Program-made: the position numbers and the translations under genes
Part shown: positions 1-8,151 of the stretch, in pieces
How positions within the stretch are numbered: position 1 is the first letter of the stretch
How the letters are laid out: each line of letters starts with the position of its first letter
Notes under the pieces: generated by a model
What the model saw: only the letters and a program-made list of their open reading frames with translations
The model's database searches: none
What the model was told of the DNA's origin: nothing
Assembly: GCA_965247425.1 (NCBI GenBank)
Contig: OZ252023.1
Span: 1,984,001 to 2,048,000 of the forward strand
Source: CAZOZZ01 sp965247425
GTDB lineage: Bacteria; Acidobacteriota; Terriglobia; 20CM-2-55-15
Reading direction: 5' to 3'
Length of the DNA stretch: 64,000 bases

Positions 1-174
1 CTGATCTCGGGCAAGAAGGACCCATACAAATACCTTCCGTCCTCGGTCCGTCGTTTTCCGTCACAAAAAGAACTGTCCGGCCTGATGCGGACCGCCGGCT
101 TCGAAGAGGTTGGGTATAAGAATCTGACGGCGGGCATCGCAGCGCTGCACTGGGGGCGAAAACGTGAGTCGTAA
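1..174 (+). CDS. menG: UbiE/MenG family quinone C-methyltransferase, C-terminal end (partial)
   Basis: The first 57 codons of the window are an open frame ending in TAA at 172-174. The peptide contains the typical UbiE/MenG tail: YLPSSVRRFP, then an AGF..V.Y.NLT pattern and GIAALHWG at the end. Members of this family methylate the ring of menaquinone or ubiquinone precursors using S-adenosylmethionine. The SAM-binding half lies upstream of the window, so the assignment rests on the C-terminal signature only. It cannot be decided from this part whether the substrate is demethylmenaquinone or a ubiquinone precursor. Confidence 0.8.
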   Translation: MISGKKDPYKYLPSSVRRFPSQKELSGLMRTAGFEEVGYKNLTAGIAALHWGRKRES

Positions 175-230
175 AGGTCGCCGATAGCGAGGGAATTCAC
201 CGCAAACGTGAGACGGACAAAGTGGAGATT

Positions 231-310
231 TTTACCGGCAGAGGCGCAGAGAGTCTTTTTTATTGTCCCTCCCCCTCTGCGCCTCTGCGTCTCTGCGTCT
301 CTCCGGTGAA
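231..310. repeat. Inverted repeat of CGCAGAG-type heptads (copy 1)
   Basis: Left arm 231-253 (tttaccggcagaggcgcaga...) and right arm about 274-310 are reverse complements of one another, both ending in an ACCGG/CCGGT motif outside a run of GCAGAG units. The arms enclose only about 20 bases, so the transcript would fold into a long hairpin. It lies between the stop of the quinone methyltransferase and the converging pilus genes. Related arms occur at 10118-10308 and 17273-17419. Confidence 0.75.
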
Positions 311-351
311 AAGATCCCCTCCGTGCCTTCCTCGCTTTCACCCGCTCAAAA

Positions 352-1660
352 CTAATTGATGGCCAGATTCCTCGGGTAAACCTTGAGCGTCACCGCGTAG
401 GACCGGGTCGCGCCGGTGGAGGCCAGGGCCTCGGACGTTTGGGCGGCCACGGTGACGTCAACCCGCCGGACGGTGGCACGAACCGCCAGGGTGCTGGGCG
501 TCACTGCGGTTCCCGAGCTGTCGTAGTACGCAAACGAGAGCGTTGTGAAATTGTCTCCGACCGTGCTTTCCGTGAAGGTCGGCGTCGTCCCACTGGAGAA
601 GTCGGTTGTGGTTCCCCTCAGAACCGATCCACTCGACAATCGGTAGGAGATGCCTTCCTCCAGGCTGAGCTTCGGAGTTGCGGAGAAGGTGCCGCCCTCA
701 CCACTGAGTTGCCACGGAGTTATGGTCAGCTGATCGTTCGCGGCGTCGATTGCCGGGCTCGTCGCGATCTGGGCCCTCAGCCAGGTCCATCCCGATGCTG
801 TCGGTCCCCACAGGAAGACTAGAACGAAGCGGCCTCCGCCTTCGGCTATGGCCGCGGACGCTTCGCGTGTGCATCCCGTGGAATCTGGCCATACCCGAAC
901 TTGGTCTCAGACCGACACGAACGTCGGCCCTCTGGCCAACGATCTCCCCAAACTGCGAATCGCGGCAGGCCATGCCGGGGAACGTGATATCCTAGCTTTT
1001 CATGACGGTTCCGAGCACCTCTTGGGCGTTCAGCCCGAAGCACCAACATATTGATTCCAAAGAGACTGCATTACTTTCTCCATAGCCTGCCCCGAACAGC
1101 GGCAAACCTCGGCCGCTTCCTTCAAGTTCCGTTATCGAAATTGCCGCGGTAATAACAGATTCGCGCGTCCTGACGCGTTTCGTGCCGCGGCAATCCCGAT
1201 CAACGCTAGCGACGAATCGGTTGCTGTTGGTTCCGACGATCGTGCTGATAGCAGCCACCTCGGCGACCGTGACAAGGGCTGCCGTGGAGGCCGTGTAAAC
1301 GAGGGGAGTCGTCACGGTCGAGAACGCGTTTCTCACGCCTGCCCTGAAGCGGAGCGTGCTCGTGTCTGTTCCGTCCAGAAACGTCTGGATCTCCTCGATA
1401 CCTGAATCATCCTGGCTCGCTGCGTATATGGGAACGCCCTGACCGGCCATCCGCAACTCGTCGCTGATCATCGAAGCGATGGCCCTGGCGCTCTGCTGCA
1501 TCTCGAGCACCAGGTTCTGGTCTGAGAAAACCTGTTGGTTCTGAATAAACATCTGGAAGACGACCATGCCCATTCCGAGGGTGATCGTCATGCCGAACAT
1601 CAGCTCGACCAGTGAAAACCCTCCAGGAGTCTCAGCTTGTCGTTTCTGTTTGATGGTCAT
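352..1660 (-). pseudogene. pilW: PilW-like type IV pilus assembly protein, frameshifted
   Basis: The 5' part (1660 down to 992) starts with ATG overlapping the pilV stop (ATGA) and encodes a prepilin leader, G^FSLVELM, with Glu at +5, a hydrophobic helix and a PilW-like QSARAI.. segment. That frame stops at 992-994. The typical PilW C-terminus (SYRLSSGSVLRG, then VGDNFTTLSFAYYDSSG and VRRVDVTVAAQT) is found in a different frame, readable from about 906 down to the stop at 352-354, without a good start codon. The 840-1060 interval is open in no single frame. So at least one and probably two frame changes separate the halves. Either the gene is degraded, or the assembly has errors here. PilW is a minor pilin that helps prime pilus assembly at the inner membrane. 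Confidence 0.7.
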
Positions 1661-2103
1661 CAGAATGAACTCGTCATGGATGTTGAGGCCCGGGCCAGTT
1701 CCAGTTGGCCACCGGAAACACCACTCCGCTGAGCGAACACAACGACCGTGATGGTCAGGGGGTTCGTGCCGGTGATCTGCCAGAGGCGGAGGAAACCGGC
1801 CGTCGTGACTTCAGCCGTGGACGAGGTTACGGCTCCGTTCGTCGCGATCGTCACCCACTCCCTGAAATTGCTGGTCGGGTTCGTTTCATCCAGGCCCCCT
1901 CCAGCGGTCAGGCTCCCGAACGATGTCGCTTTGAGCTCTTCCAATTTGTCGTGGACCAACATCGTTGCTGACGTCATCTGCTGGGTCGTGAAGTTGGTCT
2001 TGACCGAATAGGAAAACATGTAGGCCACGGCAACCAGTCCCGAAACCAGAATGCCCGTGGCGATCATCGTCTCGATGAGCGTGAAGCCCCGCTTACTGGA
2101 CAT
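1660..2103 (-). CDS. pilV: PilV-like type IV pilus minor pilin
   Basis: The 147-residue product has a short basic leader and the prepilin cleavage motif RG^FTLIETM with Glu at +5, followed by a hydrophobic alpha-helix (about residues 7-30). This is the standard N-terminus of PilV/GspI-type minor pilins, which are cleaved and methylated by PilD and join the pilus priming complex. The middle carries the conserved 'MTSATMLVHDKLEELKA' pattern that PilV proteins show after the helix. The start overlaps the end of the upstream fimT-like gene by 11 bases, and its stop overlaps the pilW start, so the genes are translationally coupled. Confidence 0.85.
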   Translation of the reverse strand: MSSKRGFTLIETMIATGILVSGLVAVAYMFSYSVKTNFTTQQMTSATMLVHDKLEELKATSFGSLTAGGGLDETNPTSNFREWVTIATNGAVTSSTAEVTTAGFLRLWQITGTNPLTITVVVFAQRSGVSGGQLELARASTSMTSSF

Positions 2104-2539
2104 AAGCCCGCCCTGAAGTTTCCACGACGACCGTTTTGACGAGGCCGTTCGGGTTCGTGATCGTAAAAGTGGTCACGGGCGTCGCGTTACCACGGTAATG
2201 AAACTCGGCATACGTGCTCGCCGCGATCGTATACCCGGTCGGCAGGTCGTGGCTCTCTTCGGTCGTCCAGGAGCCCGTGTCTTCCTGGAGCTCATAATTG
2301 CTGGAACTCACGATATAGACACGGACGTCTGCGTTGCGGGTAATCGCGAGGATACGGGCACTCGATAGGTTCAAGGCGAGATCGCTGGAAACCGCCGTCA
2401 GCCGGTAGTTGTCTCGCGCTTCCATGAACGAAGGCAGGGACACGGCTGCGATCACCATGATGATCATCATGACGATCATCAGTTCGAACATGCTCATGCC
2501 TTTCTCGCCAGGAGCTTGGACTGCGACCAAATGTGTCAT
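2093..2539 (-). CDS. fimT: FimT/GspH-type minor pilin
   Basis: This encodes 148 residues. The prepilin motif is KG^MSMFELMIV at about residues 14-24, with Glu at +5 but Met in place of the usual Phe at +1. A long hydrophobic stretch (MMIIMVIAAVSLPSF) follows. The 'SDLALNLSSARILAITRNADVRV' segment is characteristic of the GspH/FimT domain. These minor pilins act with PilV and PilW to initiate pilus fibres. It is the first gene of the fimT-pilV-pilW run. The leader could start further in, but the ATG at 2539 gives a leader of ordinary length. Confidence 0.85.
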   Translation of the reverse strand: MTHLVAVQAPGEKGMSMFELMIVMMIIMVIAAVSLPSFMEARDNYRLTAVSSDLALNLSSARILAITRNADVRVYIVSSSNYELQEDTGSWTTEESHDLPTGYTIAASTYAEFHYRGNATPVTTFTITNPNGLVKTVVVETSGRAYVQ

Positions 2540-2704
2540 CAGTTTGGGTTCAGACTAGCACGAAAATACCCTAGGAACGGACTCACAATCCCCCGGGCCC
2601 CTCCACATCCACAATCAGACCCCGCGGCCATCCGAAGCGCAAGTGTTTCCGACAGGTAGGAAAGTCGCAGGCCGGGTTGACACCAGTCGTTAATTCAAGA
2701 CGGG

Positions 2705-3541
2705 TTAAGAAGATGCAGGGAACATGAGGTCCAGATACAAGCGTACGAGATCGTCACCGTATATCGCTGCGAGGATGGCTCCCATGCCCAGAAACGTGCC
2801 GAATGGGAGCTCATAATTCCTCGATTTGCCGAAAAATCTAATCACCGTCAGGCCAATTACCGACCCCACGACCGACCCCAGGAGAATCGTCAGGAGGGTC
2901 AGAGGAAGTCCCAGAAACGCCCCGACCATCGCCATCATTTTGACGTCGCCAAAACCCATCCCCTCGATGCCCCGGATGCGAAAAAATGCCTCACGTACGA
3001 CCCAGAGCAGGCCCCCTCCGAACGCGACGCCGACCAGGCTGGCCGTCAAGGCTTCCACTCGCGGGCCGCTGCCCACGACACCGAAGACTCCGAGCAGTCG
3101 CGAGGCGAGCGCGCTGGGCTGGGCGAGAGCCACGCTGGCCAGAACGCCGACCCAGATGCCGTTCAACGTGATCACGTCGGGCAGAATGCGGTGGTCGTAG
3201 TCGATCATTACGAGGACGATCATGGCACAGGAGAAGGCCAGGTAAACACCCCACTGGAGGGTCCGCCCGTATTGGAGGATAAGCAGCACACTGACAACGG
3301 CGGTCAGGGCCTCGATAGCCGGATACCTTACCGAGATCGCCGTGTTGCAGTGGCGGCAACTGGCGCCCAGCCAGAGGTAGCTGAGAATCGGAATGTTGTC
3401 GTACCAGACGATGAGCTTCTTACACTTCGGACAACGAGAGCGGGGATGAACAATGGATATATCGAGGGGGAGCCTGGCGATGCAAACGTTCAGAAAGCTT
3501 CCTATGCTCAGGCCGAAGAATAGGGCGATCGCCAGATCCAT
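2705..3541 (-). CDS. pilD: Prepilin peptidase / N-methyltransferase PilD
   Basis: This 278-residue multi-spanning inner-membrane aspartyl protease cleaves prepilin leaders and methylates the new N-terminus. The cytosolic zinc-type motif has four cysteines, CPKC (37, 40) and CRHC (62, 65), marking the bifunctional form. The two catalytic aspartates lie in MIDYDHRILPD and in GFGDVKMMA. Several hydrophobic helices fill the rest. The ATG touches the stop codon of the upstream glycosyltransferase (TAATG overlap). Its place next to the three minor pilin genes supports the function. Confidence 0.95.
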   Translation of the reverse strand: MDLAIALFFGLSIGSFLNVCIARLPLDISIVHPRSRCPKCKKLIVWYDNIPILSYLWLGASCRHCNTAISVRYPAIEALTAVVSVLLILQYGRTLQWGVYLAFSCAMIVLVMIDYDHRILPDVITLNGIWVGVLASVALAQPSALASRLLGVFGVVGSGPRVEALTASLVGVAFGGGLLWVVREAFFRIRGIEGMGFGDVKMMAMVGAFLGLPLTLLTILLGSVVGSVIGLTVIRFFGKSRNYELPFGTFLGMGAILAAIYGDDLVRLYLDLMFPASS

Positions 3542-4281
3542 TAGCGAAGTATACGGAACTCCTTGAGGAATACATAGCGTGCCCCCATGTATGCAATCCG
3601 CGCCCCTTGCCTCCCGTCAAGAAATCCCCTCTGGATCAGGAATGTCTTGACGAAGAACAGGACCGGCCCGAGGACAAGCTTCAGAGGGTTGAACCGCCGG
3701 TGGTTGCTCCTGGCCTGCGCGGCGGACAGGGCCGTGTAACGATCGATTCGCTCGTGATGGTCCTGGATGGACCGGTAGGGGAAATGAAGCAGGTCGCCGT
3801 CGAAGCGTTCGACCCTACCCGTGAGACGGAGCCCTTCGTGAACAAAGTCTCCCTCCCATCCGCCTCGCCGCCGGTCGTAGAGCCGAACCTTCCGGTCAGG
3901 ATACCATCCGGAGTGTCCTATCCAACGGTCCAGGTAGAAGGCTCGACGGGGCATCGAGACGCCTGCCAGGTCCGTCCCAGGCATTGTTTGCTTCCATCTG
4001 ACGATCTCGTTTCCCAGTTCGATGCTGGGCCGTTCGTCCGCATCGATGCTGAGAACCCAATCGTTCGAGGCTTCCCGGGCGGCATGGTTCTTCTGATCCG
4101 AGTAGCCCTTCCATTCGCGGGTCACAACACGGGCGCCCTTCCTCCGGGCGATCTCCCGGGTCTGGTCCGCACTGCCCGCATCGACCACGACGATCTCGTC
4201 GCAAAAGCCAAGGCTAGCGACTGTTTCACCGATGCGGTCGGCTTCGTTCAGGGAAATGATGATCGCGGTGATCGGAGTCAT
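3541..4281 (-). CDS. Family 2 glycosyltransferase, WaaE/KdtX-like
   Basis: The 246-residue protein starts with ITAIIISLNEADRI and has the DEIVVVDAGSADQT and LSIDADERPS (DxD-type) motifs of GT-A glycosyltransferases. The pattern W.GYSDQKNHA and the later 'FVHEGL' are typical of the WaaE/KdtX branch, which adds a glucose to the LPS inner core heptose. The exact sugar and acceptor cannot be told from sequence. There is no transmembrane segment at the ends, so it probably works on the cytoplasmic face. It is cotranscribed with pilD (1-base overlap) and diverges from truA. Confidence 0.85.
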   Translation of the reverse strand: MTPITAIIISLNEADRIGETVASLGFCDEIVVVDAGSADQTREIARRKGARVVTREWKGYSDQKNHAAREASNDWVLSIDADERPSIELGNEIVRWKQTMPGTDLAGVSMPRRAFYLDRWIGHSGWYPDRKVRLYDRRRGGWEGDFVHEGLRLTGRVERFDGDLLHFPYRSIQDHHERIDRYTALSAAQARSNHRRFNPLKLVLGPVLFFVKTFLIQRGFLDGRQGARIAYMGARYVFLKEFRILR

Positions 4282-4297
4282 ACTGCTTCGGGTCGCC

Positions 4298-4324
4298 TTG
4301 ACCGGCCTCTATATATGTTATAGT
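4298..4324 (+). promoter_or_regulatory. Candidate sigma70-type promoter of truA (extended -10)
   Basis: TTGACC (4298-4303) is followed 15 bases later by TATAGT (4319-4324), which carries a TG one base upstream (extended -10). The spacing is short, so the TGT-TATAGT part is the stronger evidence. The truA ATG at 4341 lies 16 bases after the -10, implying a very short leader without a Shine-Dalgarno sequence. Confidence 0.4.
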
Positions 4325-4340
4325 CCGTCGCCGTGATCCG

Positions 4341-5075
4341 ATGCGGAATCTGAAATTGACTCTTGCCTACGACGGGACACCGTACCATGGCTGGCAGATT
4401 CAGTCCGGCGTACCTACCATACAGGGCGAACTCCACCGGGCGCTTGAGAAAATACTGAACCATCAGGTTACAACGCACGGTTCCGGCCGTACCGACGCCG
4501 GAGTCCATGCGCACGCTCAGGTGGCCAGTGTGGCGACGTCGGTTTCAATGGACATCGACGCTCTTCTGCGCGGAGTCAACGCGTTGCTCCCGCATGAAAT
4601 CCGTCTGATGTCGATTGAAGAAATGTCTCCGGATTTCCATGCGCGGCGCTCCTCTGTAGCGAAGTCCTATCAATACCATCTCTGGCGTCTGCCGGTGGTC
4701 CCCCCCTTTCGACATCGATACGTTCATGGTGTCGGGTATTTTCTGGATCAGGAGGCCATGGATCGGGCGACGGTCCAGTTTTGCGGCGAGCACGACTTCA
4801 CCTCTTTTTCCGCCACGTCTGCAAAAAGCACCGACCGCGTCCGGACAGTCTACGCGGCATCTTGGGAAAGAAACGATCAGGAGTGGGTGTTCCGGATTCG
4901 TGGCAATGGCTTCCTTCAATACATGGTGCGAACGATTGTCGGAACCATCATCGATGTCGGAAAGGGGCGGATCGATCCCGAGGAAATTGAGGCTATCTTT
5001 TTGGCGAAGGATCGATCTCGAGCGGGCCATTCCGCCCCCGCCCAGGGACTCCATCTGACCGCGGTCGAGTATTAG
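4341..5075 (+). CDS. truA: tRNA pseudouridine(38-40) synthase TruA
   Basis: This is a 244-residue TruA, the usual length. It isomerises uridines 38-40 in the anticodon arm of many tRNAs. The catalytic aspartate is D52 in GSGRTDAGVHAHAQV. Other family segments are LAYDGTPYHGWQ at the N-terminus and FLQYMVRTIVGT near the C-terminus. It diverges from the glycosyltransferase gene and stands about 60 bases ahead of uppS. Confidence 0.97.
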   Translation: MRNLKLTLAYDGTPYHGWQIQSGVPTIQGELHRALEKILNHQVTTHGSGRTDAGVHAHAQVASVATSVSMDIDALLRGVNALLPHEIRLMSIEEMSPDFHARRSSVAKSYQYHLWRLPVVPPFRHRYVHGVGYFLDQEAMDRATVQFCGEHDFTSFSATSAKSTDRVRTVYAASWERNDQEWVFRIRGNGFLQYMVRTIVGTIIDVGKGRIDPEEIEAIFLAKDRSRAGHSAPAQGLHLTAVEY

Positions 5076-5133
5076 AAGGATGAACGACTTCCGGCGGGTC
5101 CACTTTTCGATATAAAGTGTTAAGATAGGCGAC

Positions 5134-5898
5134 ATGTCGAGGATGAAACAGGACGTTGCCGACCTGATCGACCCGAAATCACTGCCCGCCCACATCGCGA
5201 TCATCATGGATGGCAACGGGCGGTGGGCTCGAAAACGCAGTTTGCCTCGCGTGGCGGGGCACCGCGCGGGGATTCGTTCGGTTCGAGAGGTCGTAGAGGG
5301 ATCGGCCGAGCTCGGGGTTGAGGTTCTGACGCTCTACGCTTTCTCGACGGAAAACTGGAAACGCCCCAGAAGCGAAATCCGGACGCTCATGGAACTCCTG
5401 AAGGAGTATCTGGCCAGGGAACTCGACAGTATCCACAAGAACAACATTCGCTTCGGCACTCTGGGTGACACCTCGCAGCTCAACCCACTGGTTCAGGAGG
5501 AACTTGAGAAGGCGATACGCCGAACGAGTGCGAACACCGGGTTGCGCTTCAACGTGGCCTTGAACTACAGCGGTCGAAGTGAACTCATCCATGCCTTCAA
5601 CCAGATTCTCCGTGAGGCGAACGAAGATCCCCGGGTGCTCTACGGCATCACCGAGGAGGACCTCCGCAGACATCTCTATACACGAGGCATGCCCGATCCC
5701 GACCTGCTGATTCGGACCAGCGGCGAGCTGCGGATCAGCAACTTCCTCTTATGGCAGATCGCCTATTCGGAAATCTGGGTTACCGAAACGCTGTGGCCCG
5801 ACTTTCGCAAAGAACACCTCTACGAAGCGATCGTCGCGTTCCAGAAGAGGGAACGGCGCTACGGAGGCTTGGTCTCCGCGATGGCCGGCTCGAAATGA
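5134..5898 (+). CDS. uppS: Undecaprenyl diphosphate synthase (cis-prenyltransferase)
   Basis: The 254-residue enzyme condenses isopentenyl diphosphate units onto farnesyl diphosphate to make the C55 lipid carrier used for peptidoglycan and O-antigen synthesis. The signature IAIIMDGNGRWA holds the catalytic Asp (D26). TLYAFSTENW, and DLLIRTSGELRISNFLLWQ with Y-SEIWVTETLWPDF, are further conserved blocks. Its stop overlaps the cdsA start (ATGA), placing it first in a uppS-cdsA-dxr unit. A TTAAGAT hexamer-like sequence stands just upstream of the start. Confidence 0.97.
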   Translation: MSRMKQDVADLIDPKSLPAHIAIIMDGNGRWARKRSLPRVAGHRAGIRSVREVVEGSAELGVEVLTLYAFSTENWKRPRSEIRTLMELLKEYLARELDSIHKNNIRFGTLGDTSQLNPLVQEELEKAIRRTSANTGLRFNVALNYSGRSELIHAFNQILREANEDPRVLYGITEEDLRRHLYTRGMPDPDLLIRTSGELRISNFLLWQIAYSEIWVTETLWPDFRKEHLYEAIVAFQKRERRYGGLVSAMAGSK

Positions 5899-6656
5899 AG
5901 AGAGTTCTGACCGCCGCCGCCGGCATTCCCCTGGTCCTTGTCATTACATACTGGAGTCCCCCCTGGCTCTTCGGCCTTGTCCTCGCACTTGTTGCTGCCG
6001 TTTCACTGGAGGAGTTTTTTGGCCTTATGACCGCCCGTGGTCTGGATCATCCGGGTCGGTGGTTCCTGTTTGCCGGTGCAGGCGTGACGTGGTCGTTCGT
6101 TAACGGAGCGGATTGGGTCCTGGCTGCGCTGGTTCTTGCCGTGATGCTGGTCATGTCCGTATCGATTTTCACCGGAACAGTTCGTACTGCTCTGGAGCGT
6201 GCGACCACCGGAGCCGCCGGCGTCGTCTATGCCTGCCTGTTGCTGGGATTCCTGATCCTACTGTCTCGTCCGGAAGTGTTCGTCCTGCTCGGCATTGTCT
6301 GGGTTGGAGACACCGCAGCCTTCTACGGGGGGCGGGCGATGGGCCGACACCTCCTGGCGCCCGAGATCAGTCCCGGCAAAACGGTGGAAGGGGCCGTGGC
6401 AGGGGCCGTGGGTTCGGTCGTCCTGGGGGCGGCGCTCGGTGCGGCGGTGCTCGGATTGTCCGTTCAGTGGTTGATGGTCGTGTCCCTGGTCACCGCGATA
6501 GTCGCTCAGATCGGAGATCTGGTGGAGTCCGCTCTGAAGAGAGGCGCGGAGGTGAAGGACTCTTCGGGGCTGCTTCCCGGGCACGGCGGCATTCTCGATC
6601 GTGTTGACAGCCTCCTGTTTGCCGCCCCGGTCTTCTATTCCTTGCTCCGAGTATGA
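5895..6656 (+). CDS. cdsA: Phosphatidate cytidylyltransferase (CDP-diglyceride synthase)
   Basis: I start the gene at the ATG overlapping the uppS stop, giving 253 residues. The longer upstream frame would run deep into uppS. The product is a polytopic membrane enzyme that converts phosphatidate plus CTP to CDP-diacylglycerol, which PssA (42636-43472) would use. The CdsA family pattern is present near the C-terminus: GDTAAFYGGRAMGRH, then PGKTVEGAVAG, DLVESALKRGAEVKD and GHGGILDRVDSL. Its stop overlaps the dxr start. Confidence 0.96.
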   Translation: MKRVLTAAAGIPLVLVITYWSPPWLFGLVLALVAAVSLEEFFGLMTARGLDHPGRWFLFAGAGVTWSFVNGADWVLAALVLAVMLVMSVSIFTGTVRTALERATTGAAGVVYACLLLGFLILLSRPEVFVLLGIVWVGDTAAFYGGRAMGRHLLAPEISPGKTVEGAVAGAVGSVVLGAALGAAVLGLSVQWLMVVSLVTAIVAQIGDLVESALKRGAEVKDSSGLLPGHGGILDRVDSLLFAAPVFYSLLRV

Positions 6657-7813
6657 AACGACTGACGATTATCGGTTCAACCGGATCGGTCGGGAAGAAC
6701 ACGCTGAATGTGGTCGAGCATCTTGATGGCCGCTTCGAGGTAGTGGGCCTGGCTGTGGGTTCGAACGTGGAGGAACTGGCCCGTCAAGTCGAGATTTTCA
6801 ATCCACCGGCCGTCGCCATCGCCGATCGGACCCGGGTCGACAGTTTTGTTGAGGCGTGCCGCGAGATCCACACGCCCTGCCCGAAGATCCTCGAAGGCGA
6901 CGAAGGGGTTCGCCAGCTTGCCGGCTCCCCGGATTCCGACGTGGTCGTCTCCGCGGCCGTTGGCGCGGCCGGCCTGGCCCCAACCTACGCGGCCCTTCAG
7001 GCAGGGAAGCGTGTGGCGCTGGCGAACAAGGAGGCGATGGTCATTGCCGGAGAACTGCTGAGAAAGACAGCGGCCGAATCCGGTGGGCTGCTCCTGCCGG
7101 TAGACAGCGAGCACAACGCAATCGATCAGTGCCTGCGGTCCGGTAACCGAAGCGAAGTCCGGAAGCTGATTCTGACTGCTTCCGGCGGTCCTTTCCGGAC
7201 CACGCCGGCCGAAAACTTCCCCGAAATCACTCCAGAAGAGGCATTGAACCATCCCACATGGAAGATGGGACGGCGGATCACCATCGACTCGGCCACGCTC
7301 ATCAACAAGGGTTTCGAGGTCATCGAGGCCCGGTGGCTCTTTGACATTCAGGCAGATGCGATCGAGGTCGTCGTTCATCCCCAGTCCGTCGTGCATTCGA
7401 TGGTCGAGTTCGTGGACGGATCCATCGTGGCGCAGCTCGGCACGGCCGACATGAGAATGCCGATTCAGTATGCGTTGACGTATCCGGAGCGGCTGGCGTC
7501 CGCCGTCGGGTCTCTGGATTGGACCACTCTGAAACCGCTCGAGTTCTCCTTGCCCGACAGGGACAAGTTCCCGTCCATCGGGATGGCTTACCAGGCGCTC
7601 GAAACGGGAGGGACTGCGCCGGCCGTCCTGAACGCGGCCGATGAGATAGCCGTCGGGGCATTCCTGGACAGGAAGATTTCGTTTACCGATGTGCCCCGCA
7701 TCATTCGAGCCACCCTGGCGGCACACGATCCCGGTCCGGCCGACTCGGTCGAAGCCGTGCTTGAAGCCGACGGATGGGCTCGCCGGTACGCGACGGCTGC
7801 CGCGGGCGGGTAG
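6653..7813 (+). CDS. dxr: 1-deoxy-D-xylulose 5-phosphate reductoisomerase
   Basis: The 386-residue enzyme makes 2-C-methyl-D-erythritol 4-phosphate in the non-mevalonate isoprenoid pathway, using NADPH. The N-terminal dinucleotide-binding motif is IIGSTGSVGKNTL. The metal- and substrate-binding stretch LLPVDSEHNAI, LTASGGPFR and MGRRITIDSATLINKGFEVIEA are all intact. It overlaps cdsA by four bases (ATGA) and so belongs to the same transcript as uppS and cdsA, linking isoprenoid precursor supply to carrier-lipid and phospholipid synthesis. Confidence 0.97.
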   Translation: MKRLTIIGSTGSVGKNTLNVVEHLDGRFEVVGLAVGSNVEELARQVEIFNPPAVAIADRTRVDSFVEACREIHTPCPKILEGDEGVRQLAGSPDSDVVVSAAVGAAGLAPTYAALQAGKRVALANKEAMVIAGELLRKTAAESGGLLLPVDSEHNAIDQCLRSGNRSEVRKLILTASGGPFRTTPAENFPEITPEEALNHPTWKMGRRITIDSATLINKGFEVIEARWLFDIQADAIEVVVHPQSVVHSMVEFVDGSIVAQLGTADMRMPIQYALTYPERLASAVGSLDWTTLKPLEFSLPDRDKFPSIGMAYQALETGGTAPAVLNAADEIAVGAFLDRKISFTDVPRIIRATLAAHDPGPADSVEAVLEADGWARRYATAAAGG

Positions 7814-7856
7814 CCGGAATCTTGCCTGTGAGGCACACCGGATTTACAATCCAACC

Positions 7857-8051
7857 ATGGGCTTGGTAAGGTTCGGCCTGGCCGAGCTATGGATCATGTC
7901 GGTCGCTCGTCTCCTGATTTGCTCTGGGCCGACCCTCCATCGGCTCCTGGGTCTCCGAATCCTCACATTCCATCGCACCTCGGATGTCGCGTTTGGGCTC
8001 TTCATTGTCACGGCTTTCCTCGGAATGATCCTGCTGTTTGGACCGAACTGA
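7857..8051 (+). CDS. Possible 64-residue small membrane protein
   Basis: The 338 bases between dxr and rseP hold one plausible small frame, ATG at 7857 to TGA at 8049-8051. Its C-terminal half is hydrophobic (VAFGLFIVTAFLGMILLFG), suggesting one membrane helix ending just before the C-terminus. I see no good ribosome binding site, and an equally long frame runs on the other strand. I do not recognise it. It may be a chance frame; conservation between dxr and rseP in relatives would be needed to accept it. Confidence 0.25.
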   Translation: MGLVRFGLAELWIMSVARLLICSGPTLHRLLGLRILTFHRTSDVAFGLFIVTAFLGMILLFGPN

Positions 8052-8086
8052 GTTCAACCGTCCCCTCGAACCCTCCTTCTCACCGG

Positions 8087-8117
8087 TTGCAAGGCCCCGG
8101 AGCTTCCATGTTAGAAT
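8087..8117 (+). promoter_or_regulatory. Candidate promoter of rseP
   Basis: TTGCAA (8087-8092) and TAGAAT (8112-8117) are separated by 19 bases, and the -10 carries an upstream TG (TG-T-TAGAAT). The rseP ATG at 8152 is preceded by an AAGGGGG ribosome binding site at about 8142-8148. Confidence 0.4.
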
Positions 8118-8151
8118 TATGCAAGCTGTCTGACCGGCAACAAGGGGGACT

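Noticed and set aside
6677..7726. 349-residue open frame on the minus strand
   Set aside because: Antisense to dxr; no domain signature.
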